Shown: positions 17,174 to 25,897 of the stretch, piece after piece | Layout: each line of letters starts with the position of its first letter | Numbering within the stretch: the first letter of the stretch is position 1 | Origin: Pseudolabrys sp. | GTDB taxonomy: Bacteria; Pseudomonadota; Alphaproteobacteria; Rhizobiales; Xanthobacteraceae | Assembly (NCBI GenBank): GCA_030655215.1 | Contig: JAURVZ010000023.1 | Location: 26,584-90,583 of the forward strand | DNA: 64,000 bases | Direction of reading: 5' to 3' | Program-made: the position numbers and the translations under genes | Notes under the pieces: generated by a model | What the model was told of the DNA's origin: nothing | Database searches by the model: none | What the model saw: the letters and a program-made list of their open reading frames with translations, nothing else

Positions 17174-18610
17174 ATGGCCGATTGGCCCGTTTACGCGAAA
17201 ATCACTGGCCCCATCGTCATGGTCGGCTTTGGCTCCATCGGCAAAGGTACGCTGCCGATGCTCGAGCGGCATCTCGACTACGACAGGTCGCGCGTGACCG
17301 TGCTCGATCCGAAGGATGAAGGGCGCAAGGCGCAGGTCGAGAAATACGGCGCCCGCTTCATCCAGCAGGGCCTGACCCGCGAGAACTATCGCGAGCTGCT
17401 GACACCGTTGCTGACCGAAGGCGGCGGCCAGGGCTTCTGCGTCAACCTGTCAGTCGACACCGGCTCGGTCGACATCATGGAGCTGTGCAACGAACTGGGC
17501 GTGCTCTACATCGACACGGTCAACGAGCCGTGGCTCGGCTTCTACTTCGACAAGTCGAAGGGCGCCGCCGCGCGTTCGAACTATGCGCTGCGTGAAACCA
17601 CGCTCGCTGCCAAGAAGGCGCGCAAGCCGGGCTCGACCACGGCCGTGTCGTGCTGCGGCGCGAACCCGGGCATGGTCTCCTTCTTCGTCAAGCAGGGGCT
17701 GCTCAATCTCGCCTCCGACCTCAAGCTGAACACGCGCGAGCCGGCGAGCAAGGCCGAATGGGCCGACCTGATGCGCCAGGCCGGCGTCAAGGGCATCCAC
17801 ATTGCCGAGCGCGACACGCAGCGTTGCCGGACGCCGAAAGAAGCCGGCGTGTTCGTGAACACCTGGTCGGTCGAAGGCTTCCTGTCGGAAGGCATGCAGC
17901 CGGCCGAACTCGGCTGGGGCACGCATGAAAAGTGGAAGCCGGACAATGCGCATGGCCATGAGACCGGCTCGGGCGCGGCGATCTATCTGATGCAGCCGGG
18001 CGCCAATACGCGTGTGCGCACCTGGTGCCCGACGTTGGGGGCCCAGTACGGCTTCCTCGTCACGCACAATGAGTCGATCTCGATCTCGGATTACTTCACG
18101 GCGCGCGATGCGTCCGGCGCGGTGACGTACCGGCCGACCTGCCACTATGCCTATCATCCGGCTGATGACGCGGTGGTGTCGCTGCACGAGACGTTCGGCT
18201 CCGGCAAGATGCAGGAGAAGCACCACATCCTTGAGGAAGAAGAGATCGTCGACGGCATCGACGAACTCGGCGTGCTGCTCTACGGCCACGGCAATAACGC
18301 CTATTGGTTCGGTTCACAGCTCTCGATCGAAGAAACACGCGCGCTGGCGCCGTATCAGAACGCGACCGCGTTGCAGGTCACCAGCGCCGTGCTCGGCGGC
18401 ATGGTCTGGGCGCTGGAGAATCCGAACGAAGGCATCGTCGAAGCCGACGAAATGGATTTCCATCGCTTGCTGGAAATCCAGTTGCCCTATCTCGGCCCGG
18501 TGAAGGGCTATTACACCGACTGGACACCGCTCAACGGCCGCCCGGGTTTGTTTCCCGACGACATCGACGAAAGCGATCCGTGGCAGTTCAGGAATGTGTT
18601 GGTGAGGTAG
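17174..18610 (+). CDS. hss: Homospermidine synthase
   Basis: NAD-dependent enzyme joining two putrescines into sym-homospermidine, the main polyamine of many alphaproteobacteria. The 478-aa product starts MADWPVYAKITGPIVMVGF, with the NAD-binding GFGSIGKG at residues 18-25. Conserved pieces are FCVNLSVDTGSVDIMELC, YIDTVNEPWLGFY, CCGANPGMVSFFVKQ and ENPNEGIVEADEMD. GGAGG lies 8 bases before the ATG at 17174. Putrescine would come from the decarboxylase upstream. Confidence 0.95.
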   Translation: MADWPVYAKITGPIVMVGFGSIGKGTLPMLERHLDYDRSRVTVLDPKDEGRKAQVEKYGARFIQQGLTRENYRELLTPLLTEGGGQGFCVNLSVDTGSVDIMELCNELGVLYIDTVNEPWLGFYFDKSKGAAARSNYALRETTLAAKKARKPGSTTAVSCCGANPGMVSFFVKQGLLNLASDLKLNTREPASKAEWADLMRQAGVKGIHIAERDTQRCRTPKEAGVFVNTWSVEGFLSEGMQPAELGWGTHEKWKPDNAHGHETGSGAAIYLMQPGANTRVRTWCPTLGAQYGFLVTHNESISISDYFTARDASGAVTYRPTCHYAYHPADDAVVSLHETFGSGKMQEKHHILEEEEIVDGIDELGVLLYGHGNNAYWFGSQLSIEETRALAPYQNATALQVTSAVLGGMVWALENPNEGIVEADEMDFHRLLEIQLPYLGPVKGYYTDWTPLNGRPGLFPDDIDESDPWQFRNVLVR

Positions 18611-18621
18611 TATTCAAAAGC

Positions 18622-18649
18622 AAATGGGCGGCCGCGAGGCCGCCCATTT
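18622..18649. terminator. Bidirectional terminator between hss and the WD40 gene
   Basis: Perfect stem AAATGGGCGGCC / GGCCGCCCATTT with a GCGA loop, T-tract on the plus side and A-tract on the other. It serves the convergent hss (plus) and WD40 (minus) genes. Confidence 0.85.
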
Positions 18650-18652
18650 TAC

Positions 18653-19654
18653 TTAAAGCGTCAGCACGCTACCCACACCACCCTCAGTCCCCATGGCCAG
18701 CACCTGGCCCTCGGCGCTCCAGCCGATCGTGCTGACCGGATCGCCATCGGCCTCGCGCGCCAGAATCAAAGCGCCGTCATCGAGCCGGATCAGCATCACC
18801 GAGCCATCGCTGAATCCCGCCGCCGCGACCGGCTGGCGCGGATGACAGGCGACCGCCGAACAGCGCGACGGCGATTGCGCTAGCATGGTCGGCTGTTTCC
18901 CCATCGGGCCATCCTTGCCTTCGAACGGCCAAAGAATGAGTTGCTCGGAGCCTGACGTGGCGAGAGCCTTGCCGTCATGGGTCCAGGACAGCGAGCGCAC
19001 GCGCGCCGAATAACCTGACATGCGCATGTGTTTGGCATCGACAATGCGCCAGCCGTGCAAGGTCTGCTCCTGCATCGTGGTGATCAGGAATCTACCGTCC
19101 GGGCTGACCGTCACGCCAAGATGCGAGCCCTTCCATTCCAGCACATCCGGCTTGGCGGCGGCGTTGGGAAACCAGAGCGTCGCGCCATTGTAATGCGCGA
19201 TGGCGACGCGAAAGCCTTTCGGAAAGAACGCGAGGCCGGCAACCGTCGACGGTAGTTCGAGTTGGCGCGCTTCGCCTTTGCCGGTGCGCAGATGCGCGAC
19301 CTTGCCGGCGGCCCAGGCGACAGCGCAATCGGGACCAAGCGCGACCTGATCGACCCAGCGCTTCTTCTCGTCGGTGGCGAGCACTTCGTGGTCGCCGTCA
19401 CGGTTGGTGGAGACAAGTTTACCGTCATCGCCGCCGGTGACGATGCGCTGGCCATCGCCGGCGCTGACGAGAATGCCGCCGCCGTGAATTGCAACACTCG
19501 TTCGCTTTTCGACGGGCGCGAACAGCAGCGCTTCCTCGCCGAGCACGAAGACTGGCGTCTGCTTGAAGAAATGAACGCCAACAATGCCGCTGTCGGCCTG
19601 AACGACGCGGGCACGATCGGCGAGTGAGGGAAGCGGTGCGCTGAGGTCGCTCAT
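18653..19654 (-). CDS. WD40-repeat protein paired with CobW GTPase
   Basis: 333-aa cytoplasmic beta-propeller-like protein. WD-type blades can be followed as VTVSPDGRFLITT...LHGWRI, SLSWTHDGKALATS...LILWPF, and VACHPRQPVAAAGFSDGSVMLIRL. It has no signal peptide or membrane segment. Its ATG begins immediately after the stop codon of the CobW-family gene (19655-19657) with no spacer, so the two are co-translated. The function is unknown; a scaffold or client of the metal chaperone is a guess from context. Confidence 0.85.
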   Translation of the reverse strand: MSDLSAPLPSLADRARVVQADSGIVGVHFFKQTPVFVLGEEALLFAPVEKRTSVAIHGGGILVSAGDGQRIVTGGDDGKLVSTNRDGDHEVLATDEKKRWVDQVALGPDCAVAWAAGKVAHLRTGKGEARQLELPSTVAGLAFFPKGFRVAIAHYNGATLWFPNAAAKPDVLEWKGSHLGVTVSPDGRFLITTMQEQTLHGWRIVDAKHMRMSGYSARVRSLSWTHDGKALATSGSEQLILWPFEGKDGPMGKQPTMLAQSPSRCSAVACHPRQPVAAAGFSDGSVMLIRLDDGALILAREADGDPVSTIGWSAEGQVLAMGTEGGVGSVLTL

Positions 19655-20698
19655 TTAAGCAATGCAACTCTCGAAACCCTTGCGGATTTTTTCTTCCGGC
19701 AAATGGCGGCCGATGAAGACGATGCGGCTGGTGCGCTCCTCGCCCTCTTTCCATGCGCGCTGATGATCGCCGTCGAGGATCATGTGCACGCCCTGAAATA
19801 CGAAACGCTCATCGTCATCCTTGAACGACAGGATGCCCTTCGAGCGCAGGATGTCCTTGCCCTCGGTCTGCACCAGATCCTGCACCCACGGAAAGAACTT
19901 GTCGGAGTTAAGCGGCTTGTCGGTCTTCAGCGAAATCGATTGCATGTCTTCATCATGGTAATGCTTCAGGCCGCCATGATGGTGGTGATGATCGTGGCCG
20001 TCATGATCGTGATGATGGTCGTGGTCGTGACCGTCGTCGGCGGTCAGGAATTCCGGCTCGATGTCGAGAATGCGGTCGAGATCGAAGGCATTGCGGCCGA
20101 GCACTTCGTCGAGCGCGATGTTGGACCGCTCGGTGCGGTGCAGCTTGGCATAGGGGTTAATGGCGCGGATGCGCGCCTCGACCTCGGCCAGTTCGCCCGG
20201 CGTCACAAGATCGGTCTTGTTGAGCAGGATGACGTCGGCGAAGGCGATCTGGTTCTTGGCCTCCGGCGCGTCCTTGAGCCGGTCCTTCAGCCATTTGGCG
20301 TCGGCGACCGTGACAACGGCGTCGAGGCGGGTCTTGGCGCCGACATTCTCGTCCATGAAGAAGGTCTGCGCCACCGGGGCCGGATCGGCCAGGCCGGTGG
20401 TTTCGACGATGATGGCGTCAAATTTTCCCTTGCGACGCATCAACCCATCAATGATCCGCACCAGATCGCCGCGCACGGTGCAGCAAATGCAGCCATTGTT
20501 CATCTCGAACACTTCCTCATCGGCATTCACGACCAGCTCATTGTCGATGCCGATTTCGCCGAACTCATTGACAATAACGGCGTATTTCTTGCCGTGCGGC
20601 TCGGACAGGATGCGGTTGAGCAAGGTGGTTTTGCCGGCACCGAGATAGCCGGTGAGCACGGTAACGGGGATTTTCTCGACGCTGGTGGGGGTGTTCAT
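19655..20698 (-). CDS. CobW/COG0523 family GTP-binding metallochaperone
   Basis: G3E-family P-loop GTPase, 347 aa. Walker [13 protein letters not shown] is at residues 17-28, the metal-binding CxCC is in [14 protein letters not shown] near residue 65-78, and NKTD lies near 160. A His-rich linker ([18 protein letters not shown]) is near 235-255, followed by the CobW C-terminal domain. Such proteins deliver zinc or cobalt to client enzymes. The start at 20698 ([18 protein letters not shown]) fits the family. No Zur-box-like sequence was seen upstream, but a perfect 15-bp palindrome lies at 20815-20829. Confidence 0.93.
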   Translation of the reverse strand: MNTPTSVEKIPVTVLTGYLGAGKTTLLNRILSEPHGKKYAVIVNEFGEIGIDNELVVNADEEVFEMNNGCICCTVRGDLVRIIDGLMRRKGKFDAIIVETTGLADPAPVAQTFFMDENVGAKTRLDAVVTVADAKWLKDRLKDAPEAKNQIAFADVILLNKTDLVTPGELAEVEARIRAINPYAKLHRTERSNIALDEVLGRNAFDLDRILDIEPEFLTADDGHDHDHHHDHDGHDHHHHHGGLKHYHDEDMQSISLKTDKPLNSDKFFPWVQDLVQTEGKDILRSKGILSFKDDDERFVFQGVHMILDGDHQRAWKEGEERTSRIVFIGRHLPEEKIRKGFESCIA

Positions 20699-20803
20699 GA
20701 CCGAAGGGCTCCTTGGGAGCAGACATATAGGGGGTCGCAAGCCACCGCGCAAAAGGCTGCCGACCGGGCGATTTGGCCGGGTTCTCGCCTGCAGCGGTAA
20801 GAT

Positions 20804-21082
20804 ATGGCTTTCGAGCAACTAATAGTTGCCGGGGGAGTTGTTTCAATAGTGAGCTGTTTTGATCAACCCCAGAGGGGCGACACAATCAACAATGCTGAGT
20901 GTTTTCTAGACGACGCCCGAAAATTCTTTTGTTTGGCCGGTAAGGCGACTGGCCAGGAGGACGTTGAGCGATTTGCAGCGCAAGGACGTGAGTACTTGCT
21001 GTTGGCCCACCGCGCCGCCGCAGTCGATACCGTGCCGCGGACCGAGACATTCTGGGACCTTCCAGCGCCGGCCCACAAATGA
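20804..21082 (+). CDS. Small hypothetical protein, doubtful
   Basis: Open frame of 92 aa ([20 protein letters not shown]...) with Glu/Asp/Arg-rich second half and no recognised domain. The ribosome site is weak, codon use is less GC-biased at third positions than in neighbours, and a perfect palindrome lies in its first codons. It may be real or may be leader sequence of the divergent cobW-type gene. Confidence 0.35.
   Translation: MAFEQLIVAGGVVSIVSCFDQPQRGDTINNAECFLDDARKFFCLAGKATGQEDVERFAAQGREYLLLAHRAAAVDTVPRTETFWDLPAPAHK
20815..20829. promoter_or_regulatory. Perfect palindrome GCAACTAATAGTTGC upstream of cobW
   Basis: 7-bp arms around a single A, 117 bases before the CobW start codon and in locally AT-rich sequence. 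It has the size and symmetry of a dimeric repressor operator. The binding protein is unknown. Confidence 0.45.
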
Positions 21083-21084
21083 AA

Positions 21085-21107
21085 AAGGCCGCCCAGAGGG
21101 CGGCCTT
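21085..21107 (-). terminator. Terminator of the glycine-zipper gene
   Basis: Stem AAGGCCGCCC / GGGCGGCCTT with a four-base loop. On the minus strand it is followed by TTTCAT. It lies downstream of the 21135-21398 gene. Confidence 0.8.
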
Positions 21108-21134
21108 CGACATTTCAGTTGATCAATCAGACCG

Positions 21135-21398
21135 TTAGCAACGGACGTAACGGCGATAGCCATCACGGGTCACGGTGTAGCAGCGGCCTGGACGGGTCGA
21201 ATCGGCGATCACGGCGCCGGCCGCAGCACCGATCAGACCACCGGCAACCGCGCCGCCAACCGAATTCGTGGCCAAGCCACCAATCAGGGCACCGGTGCCG
21301 CCGCCGATCAGGGCGCCGCCAGCCTGACGATCCTGCCGCGCGGTCTCACAACCCGCGAGGGTCAAACCCATAACGGCCACCAAAATAATCTTCTTCAT
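21135..21398 (-). CDS. Glycine-zipper lipoprotein (YMGG-like)
   Basis: 87-aa envelope protein. The N-terminus MKKIILVAVMGLTLAGCE is a lipoprotein signal with lipobox LAGC (Cys17). The middle is a glycine-zipper membrane segment (GGALIGGGTGALIGGLA and GGAVAGGLIGAAAGAVIA). The Cys residues near the end may form a disulfide. These proteins sit in or near the outer membrane; their exact role is unknown. Single gene with its own terminator. Confidence 0.88.
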   Translation of the reverse strand: MKKIILVAVMGLTLAGCETARQDRQAGGALIGGGTGALIGGLATNSVGGAVAGGLIGAAAGAVIADSTRPGRCYTVTRDGYRRYVRC

Positions 21399-21480
21399 TC
21401 GCGTTCTCCCTGACTGCGTAACGGTGTGCCCAATTGATGCCGCCGGAACGGCGGAAATGCGGCGGGCGCCCGGAGCCTAA

Positions 21481-22116
21481 CTACACAACCGTCACTTGGG
21501 TTCCAATCGGCACCCGGTCATAGAGATCGATGATGTCCTGGTTGAAGAGGCGGATGCAGCCGCTCGAAACGGCCGTGCCGATGGTCTCCGGCTCAGTCGT
21601 GCCGTGCAGGCGGAAAAGCGTGTCTTTGCCGCCGCGGTAGAGATAAAGGGCGCGCGGGCCGAGGGGGTTGCTCGGGCCCCCGGGCATGCCGCCGGAATAG
21701 GACCGGTACATTGGGATCGCCGCCATCATGTTGGCGGTCGGGGTCCAGTGCGGCCACTTCTCCTTGCGACCGACGGTCGCAGTGCCGCGGAAGGTGACAC
21801 CCTCGGCGCGGCCGACGCCGACGCCGTAACGGAGCGCCCGGCCCCCGGCCTGGATCAGGTAGAGCCGGCGCTGCGGCACATTGACGAAGATGCTCCCCGG
21901 CTTTTCCTTGCCGCTCCAGGCGACTTCGGTGCGCATCAGGCCCGAATCAAGGCTGGTCATATCGACCGCGTTGATGGTGTGGCCACCGTCGCTGATCGAT
22001 CCATAGTTCGAGGTGACGCAGCCGGCTGCAAGCAGCGGCAGGCCGATGATCACCGAACGGCGGCTCATGACGGAAAGTTCGGTGCGGACGGGGCTCTTGC
22101 CGGGATGCTTAATCAT
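21481..22116 (-). CDS. L,D-transpeptidase (YkuD domain)
   Basis: Cell-wall enzyme forming 3-3 peptidoglycan cross-links or attaching lipoproteins. The 211-aa product has an N-terminal export region with SRRSVIIGLPLLAAGC (lipobox, Cys near residue 32) and a YkuD domain at about 75-211. The catalytic motif is HGTTEPET followed by SSGCIRLFN, with the nucleophile Cys near residue 188. The start at 22116 has AGAGAG 5-10 bases upstream; ATG at 22068 (MSRRS) would give a shorter signal peptide but has no ribosome site. Confidence 0.92.
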   Translation of the reverse strand: MIKHPGKSPVRTELSVMSRRSVIIGLPLLAAGCVTSNYGSISDGGHTINAVDMTSLDSGLMRTEVAWSGKEKPGSIFVNVPQRRLYLIQAGGRALRYGVGVGRAEGVTFRGTATVGRKEKWPHWTPTANMMAAIPMYRSYSGGMPGGPSNPLGPRALYLYRGGKDTLFRLHGTTEPETIGTAVSSGCIRLFNQDIIDLYDRVPIGTQVTVV

Positions 22117-22325
22117 CGTTCTCTCTGCTGTTAAGTTTTCATATTGCGGATGAGGGGCACCCCACGCAACCGTCTATTAACAAAAACCCACATGACGCTG
22201 GTCATGTGTGGCCAATTTACCAAGCGGATTAACTACCCGACCAAGCAGCAACGGCGGACGCCATTGCGCCCTGATAAGTTCGCCTCAGCCCTAGGACAGA
22301 TTAGTGATGCCGTTTGTCCGGGTGA

Positions 22326-22360
22326 GAGGCAGTCTGGGTGTTCAAACATCCAGCTGCCTC
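22326..22360 (+). other. Strong hairpin in the 22117-22523 gap, possible sRNA end
   Basis: The 407-base gap has no convincing protein. It contains the stem GAGGCAG / CTGCCTC with an inner stem CTGGGTGT / ACATCCAG, followed by GCTTTATTTC on the plus strand. This looks like the 3' end of a short transcript starting near 22200-22280, but no gene on the plus strand ends here. Could be a small-RNA terminator. Confidence 0.4.
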
Positions 22361-22523
22361 GCTTTATTTCAGGGGGCCGCCGCGGCGATGGGCCCCGCCC
22401 GGGCCGAGCAAATTTGGCTCCCGTTTTAGCCCGGATTTTTCAGAAAAATTCACTTCTGCCGCCTAGCCTTGCGCATGGGCAGCGCGTTGAGCGCGCCAGT
22501 TTATAATTTGTTTAGGATCGACC

Positions 22524-22697
22524 ATGTCGATAGCCGCTGCTGAAAACTTCCTTCGCAATTCGCGCGAGCAGGTGTCGCAGAAGGACATCAACGACAGTTA
22601 TTTGAAGGCGATGACCGAGCTGACGCGCGAAGTGAAGCGTCTGGAAGACGAGATCCGCCGAGTCCGCCGCGACGTGATGGTCAGCCGCCGGTTCTGA
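22524..22697 (+). CDS. Small coiled-coil protein, 57 aa
   Basis: Short protein starting MSIAAAENFLRNSREQVSQK and ending VRRDVMVSRRF. Residues 22-52 form a charged amphipathic helix (LKAMTELTREVKRLEDEIRR) with heptad spacing, so a coiled-coil dimer is likely. AGGA lies 8 bases before the ATG. No known function; similar short helical proteins exist in Hyphomicrobiales, from memory. Confidence 0.65.
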   Translation: MSIAAAENFLRNSREQVSQKDINDSYLKAMTELTREVKRLEDEIRRVRRDVMVSRRF

Positions 22698-22749
22698 TTC
22701 GGCTGCGTATTCGCCGCGCGCCTGCCCGGCCGCGTGCTATAGCCTTTGC

Positions 22750-23058
22750 ATGACAGATCAAAATGAAAAGCCGCTGCGCGGCGTCGGCGTCTATTGGATC
22801 GATGAAGCCGACTATGCCGCCGTGCGGGCGGAATTCGAGGACGGCGCAACGCTGCCGCCGGACTGGGCTGCGTGGCAGAAGATGGCCACCGAAATGGAAA
22901 CCGGGTTGAAGGCCTATGGCCACCCGGTGATGCGCGTACGCATTCGCCCCAAGGAATTCGCCGACTGGTGCGCGGCGCATGATGTCGACACCAGACGCAA
23001 GGGCCGCAAGGCGTTCATTGCCGAAGCGGTGTTCGATCGGTGGGGCGATCAAAGCTAA
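22750..23058 (+). CDS. Conserved hypothetical protein, 102 aa
   Basis: Soluble acidic protein starting MTDQNEKPLRGVGVYWIDEA with no signal or membrane segment. It ends with a basic stretch (HDVDTRRKGRKAFIAEAVFDRW). No recognised domain. Its codon use matches the neighbours, and it begins 52 bases after the coiled-coil gene in the same direction. Confidence 0.65.
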   Translation: MTDQNEKPLRGVGVYWIDEADYAAVRAEFEDGATLPPDWAAWQKMATEMETGLKAYGHPVMRVRIRPKEFADWCAAHDVDTRRKGRKAFIAEAVFDRWGDQS

Positions 23059-23063
23059 TTCAG

Positions 23064-23108
23064 CCGTCGCCCTTCGAGGCCCGCTACGCTCGCACCTCAG
23101 GGTGACGG
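23064..23108. repeat. Repeat family B, half copy
   Basis: CCGTCGCCCTTCGAGG...CGCACCTCAGGGTGACGG, matching the right half of the fuller element at 51336-51450. It fills the gap between two convergent small genes. Confidence 0.75.
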
Positions 23109-23109
23109 C

Positions 23110-23319
23110 TCACCGCCGCGTCAGCTCGTAACGGCCTTCGAGAACATTGTTCTTGAGATCGCAATGGCATTCCTTTGCAAAGGCCTGCAACGCCGCGCGC
23201 GAAATCGGATCAGGTTCGCCGGGCGGAAACGCATCAGCGAACAGCGAATAGGTCAAATCGAAGATGTGCCCGCGCGGCATTTCGGCCAGATAGCTCTTCA
23301 AGACGTCGCGCGTCAGCAT
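23110..23319 (-). CDS. Small hypothetical protein, 69 aa
   Basis: Starts MLTRDVLKSYLAEMPRGHIF and continues with DLTYSLFADAFPPGEPD and KECHCDLKNNVLEGRYELTRR. It is acidic and soluble, with no named domain. The frame extends upstream to 23721, but that part is the shadow of the methyltransferase-like gene on the other strand, so the start at 23319 is preferred. Confidence 0.55.
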   Translation of the reverse strand: MLTRDVLKSYLAEMPRGHIFDLTYSLFADAFPPGEPDPISRAALQAFAKECHCDLKNNVLEGRYELTRR

Positions 23320-23406
23320 GCTCGCCCTCATCCCTACCGCGCCAGCGGCGCCGTCGCGTGATAGCGTGAAGCGGCGGCGAACAGAAGTGCCGCACGGGAC
23401 AAGACC

Positions 23407-24126
23407 ATGGCCGCATTGTTTGAAGAACTGGGCTACCGCGAAACGCCGATCGGCGGCATCAGCCTGCGGCGGCGGCGTGAACTGCGGCTCGGCGTCGACG
23501 TGTTCGAGATCAAGCTCAACGACGAGTTCCTGATGTCGAGCCTGTTCACGGCGTCGGAAGTGGCGTTGGCCGACCTTGGCCTCGCCGGGCTGAAGGGCCA
23601 AGGCCTCGATGTGGTCGTTGGCGGGCTGGGCTTGGGCCACACCGCCAAGGCGGTGCTGGCGAACGCGAATGTCGGCTCGCTTGTGGTCGTCGATTACCTG
23701 CAGGCGGTGATCGACTGGCATAATGAGGGGCTGGTGCCGCTAGGCGCGGAGCTGAGCGCCGACCCTCGCTGCCGCTTTGTCCAGGGCGATTTCTTTGCGA
23801 TGTCCGCTTCGGACGCCGGTTTCGACCCGGAAGCGCCCGGCCGCCAGTTCGATGCCGTGCTGGCCGATATCGACCATTCCCCCGAGGCGCTGCTCGATGA
23901 GGGCAATGCTTCGTTCTACAGCGTCGACGGCCTCACCCGCCTAACCCGGCACCTGAAGCCCGGCGGCGTGTTCGGCCTGTGGTCGAACGACCTGCCCGAC
24001 CCGGCGTTTACGGACCGCCTGGGCGCGGTTTTCGCCGATCCGCGGGCCGAGGAAGTCACCTTCCACAACCCGCTGCAGGACCGCCCCTTCACCCAGACGG
24101 TCTATCTGGCCAACAAGCGGACGTGA
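23407..24126 (+). CDS. Spermidine synthase-like (class I SAM-binding fold) protein
   Basis: 239-aa Rossmann-fold protein. The nucleotide loop is VVVGGLGLGHTAKAVL near residues 69-84, with the acidic end VVVDYLQAVIDWH near 97 and DAVLADIDHSPEALL near 155, as in SpeE-like enzymes. It lacks the full N-terminal beta domain of SpeE, so aminopropyl transfer is uncertain; it may be a methyltransferase. Its stop is close to the Zur-regulated znu operon, but a promoter intervenes. Confidence 0.82.
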   Translation: MAALFEELGYRETPIGGISLRRRRELRLGVDVFEIKLNDEFLMSSLFTASEVALADLGLAGLKGQGLDVVVGGLGLGHTAKAVLANANVGSLVVVDYLQAVIDWHNEGLVPLGAELSADPRCRFVQGDFFAMSASDAGFDPEAPGRQFDAVLADIDHSPEALLDEGNASFYSVDGLTRLTRHLKPGGVFGLWSNDLPDPAFTDRLGAVFADPRAEEVTFHNPLQDRPFTQTVYLANKRT

Positions 24127-24157
24127 GCCTTCCGGGGACACTGGGCTTGCCAGAGAT

Positions 24158-24174
24158 ATGTTATAATATTACAT
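24158..24174 (+). promoter_or_regulatory. Zur-box-like operator before znuA
   Basis: ATGTTATAATATTACAT, an AT-rich imperfect palindrome that fits the alphaproteobacterial Zur consensus (ATGTTATANTATAACAT), 33 bases before the znuA start. Under zinc sufficiency Zur would repress znuACB here. Confidence 0.8.
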
Positions 24175-24206
24175 CATTGGACCCGTCCTGGCTCAAGGAT
24201 CTGCCC

Positions 24207-25085
24207 ATGCGTATGTTCGCCCTGCTGTTTGCTGCCGCCCTCACCTTTGCCTCCGGCGCGCAGGCGCAGGCTCCCTCTGCCAAGATCACCGTGGTGGCGG
24301 CGCAGAATTTCTACGGCGACATTGCTCGCCAGATCGCCGGCGACCGGGTGACCGTGATCAACGTCCTGACCAACCCCGACCAGGACCCGCATCTTTATGA
24401 GCCGTCGCCCGCTGTGGCGCGGCAGATCGCCGACGCCAAGATCGTCATCACTAACGGCGCGCATTACGACGAATGGGCCGACAAATTGATGAAGGCGGCG
24501 CCGCGCCCGGGCCGCGTCGTCATCACCGCGGCGAAGCTGGTGAAGGCCAAGCACGGCGACAACCCGCACATCTGGTACGCGCCGGCGACCATGCCTGTCG
24601 TCGCAAAGGCGATTGCCGCCGCCTTAACGCAGGCCGACAGCGCCAACGCTGCCGCTTACGCCGATGGCCTCACCAAAACACTGGCCGGTCTCGACCGCAT
24701 ATCGCAGCGTGTCACCGACATGCGCGCGCGGCACACCGGCAAATCGATTGCCGCCACCGAGCCGGTGGCCGGGCCGCTGGCCGATGCGCTGGGCCTGACC
24801 ATGCGCAACCAGAGCTTCCAGCGCGCGATATTGAACGAGACCGAGCCGAGCGCGCGCGACATCGCCGCCTTCGAGACCGACTTGAAGACCAAGAAGGCCG
24901 CGGTGTTGATTTACAACAAGCAGGTGTCCGAGAAGCTGGCCGAGCGGCTGATCGCCATTGCCCGCGCGTCGCAGGTGCCGGTGGTTGCCGTGACCGAAAC
25001 GCAGCCGGCGGATAGCTCGTATCAAGACTGGATGCTCGGCCAGTTGGACGCGCTCGACAAGGCGCTGACGGGTTCGGGTTCGTGA
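24207..25085 (+). CDS. znuA: Zinc ABC transporter periplasmic binding protein
   Basis: Periplasmic cluster A-I metal-binding protein, 292 aa. Signal peptide 1-22 ([21 protein letters not shown]). Likely metal ligands are His62 (DQDPHLYEP), His86 ([10 protein letters not shown]) and the His in [10 protein letters not shown] near 122. There is no long His-rich loop. AAGGA lies 7 bases before the ATG. It is the first gene of znuACB behind a Zur box; the next gene starts on the overlapping GTGA. Manganese is an alternative metal for the family, but the Zur box argues for zinc. Confidence 0.9.
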   Translation: MRMFALLFAAALTFASGAQAQAPSAKITVVAAQNFYGDIARQIAGDRVTVINVLTNPDQDPHLYEPSPAVARQIADAKIVITNGAHYDEWADKLMKAAPRPGRVVITAAKLVKAKHGDNPHIWYAPATMPVVAKAIAAALTQADSANAAAYADGLTKTLAGLDRISQRVTDMRARHTGKSIAATEPVAGPLADALGLTMRNQSFQRAILNETEPSARDIAAFETDLKTKKAAVLIYNKQVSEKLAERLIAIARASQVPVVAVTETQPADSSYQDWMLGQLDALDKALTGSGS

Positions 25086-25897
25086 GTGTCGTCACTCTCG
25101 ACCGCGCCACCATTGCCATCAACGGCCGTGCCGTTCTGAAAGACATCAGCTTTGCCATAGAGCCTGGTGAATTCATCGGCGTGCTCGGGCCGAACGGCGC
25201 TGGCAAGACGACCTTGATGCGCTCAATCCTCGGCCTGCTGCCGCCGACCAGCGGCCAGCTCAAAGTCTTCGGCGAGACGCCGCGCTGTGGCAATCCCGCC
25301 ATCGGCTATTTGCCGCAACTGCGCACCGTCCTCCCCGACCTGCGCGTGCGCGGGCTGGATTACATTGCCAGCTCGCTGAATGGCGAACGCTGGGGCCTGC
25401 CGTCGCTGTCCGCCGCCGACCGCAAGGCCATTGAAGCAACGCTCGACGATGTCGGCGCGCGCGATCTGGCCAGCCGTGCGCTGTCCGACATGTCCGGCGG
25501 CGAAAGGCAGCGGCTGCTGCTGGCGCAAGCCTTGATGGGTCAGCCGAAGCTGCTGCTGCTCGACGAGCCCTTGATCAGCCTCGATGCGCGACACCAGGAA
25601 GTCGTCATCGACGTCATCAAGACGGTTTGCCGCGAGCGCAAGATCACCGTGCTGTTCTCGGCGCATGAACTGAACCAGTTGCTCGGCGCTATCGACCGCG
25701 TGCTGTATCTCGGCAATGGCCATGCTGAGCTCGGCCGCGTCGACGAAGTCGTCACCGCGCCGGTGTTGTCGAAGCTGTACGGCACCGAGATCGAGGTGCT
25801 GCGCGCCGGCGGGCATATCTTCGTGCTGTCGCGCGGCCGCGATGTCGAGCGCGATGCGCATAATCACGATCATGGCCACCACGGGCACGCGCACTGA
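25082..25897 (+). CDS. znuC: Zinc ABC transporter ATPase
   Basis: Cytoplasmic ATPase of the zinc importer, 271 aa with a GTG start overlapping the znuA stop by 4 bases. Walker [10 protein letters not shown] is near residues 39-47, signature [17 protein letters not shown] near 138-154, and Walker [13 protein letters not shown] near 160-171. The C-terminus has a His-rich tail ([14 protein letters not shown]) that could bind zinc. Its TGA shares bases with the ATG of the permease gene. Confidence 0.92.
   Translation: MSVVTLDRATIAINGRAVLKDISFAIEPGEFIGVLGPNGAGKTTLMRSILGLLPPTSGQLKVFGETPRCGNPAIGYLPQLRTVLPDLRVRGLDYIASSLNGERWGLPSLSAADRKAIEATLDDVGARDLASRALSDMSGGERQRLLLAQALMGQPKLLLLDEPLISLDARHQEVVIDVIKTVCRERKITVLFSAHELNQLLGAIDRVLYLGNGHAELGRVDEVVTAPVLSKLYGTEIEVLRAGGHIFVLSRGRDVERDAHNHDHGHHGHAH

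Noticed and set aside
22750..23058. Toxin-antitoxin pair of the small genes around 22524-23058
   Set aside because: Neither protein shows a toxin or antitoxin fold and there is no overlap; spacing and sequence look like ordinary small genes.
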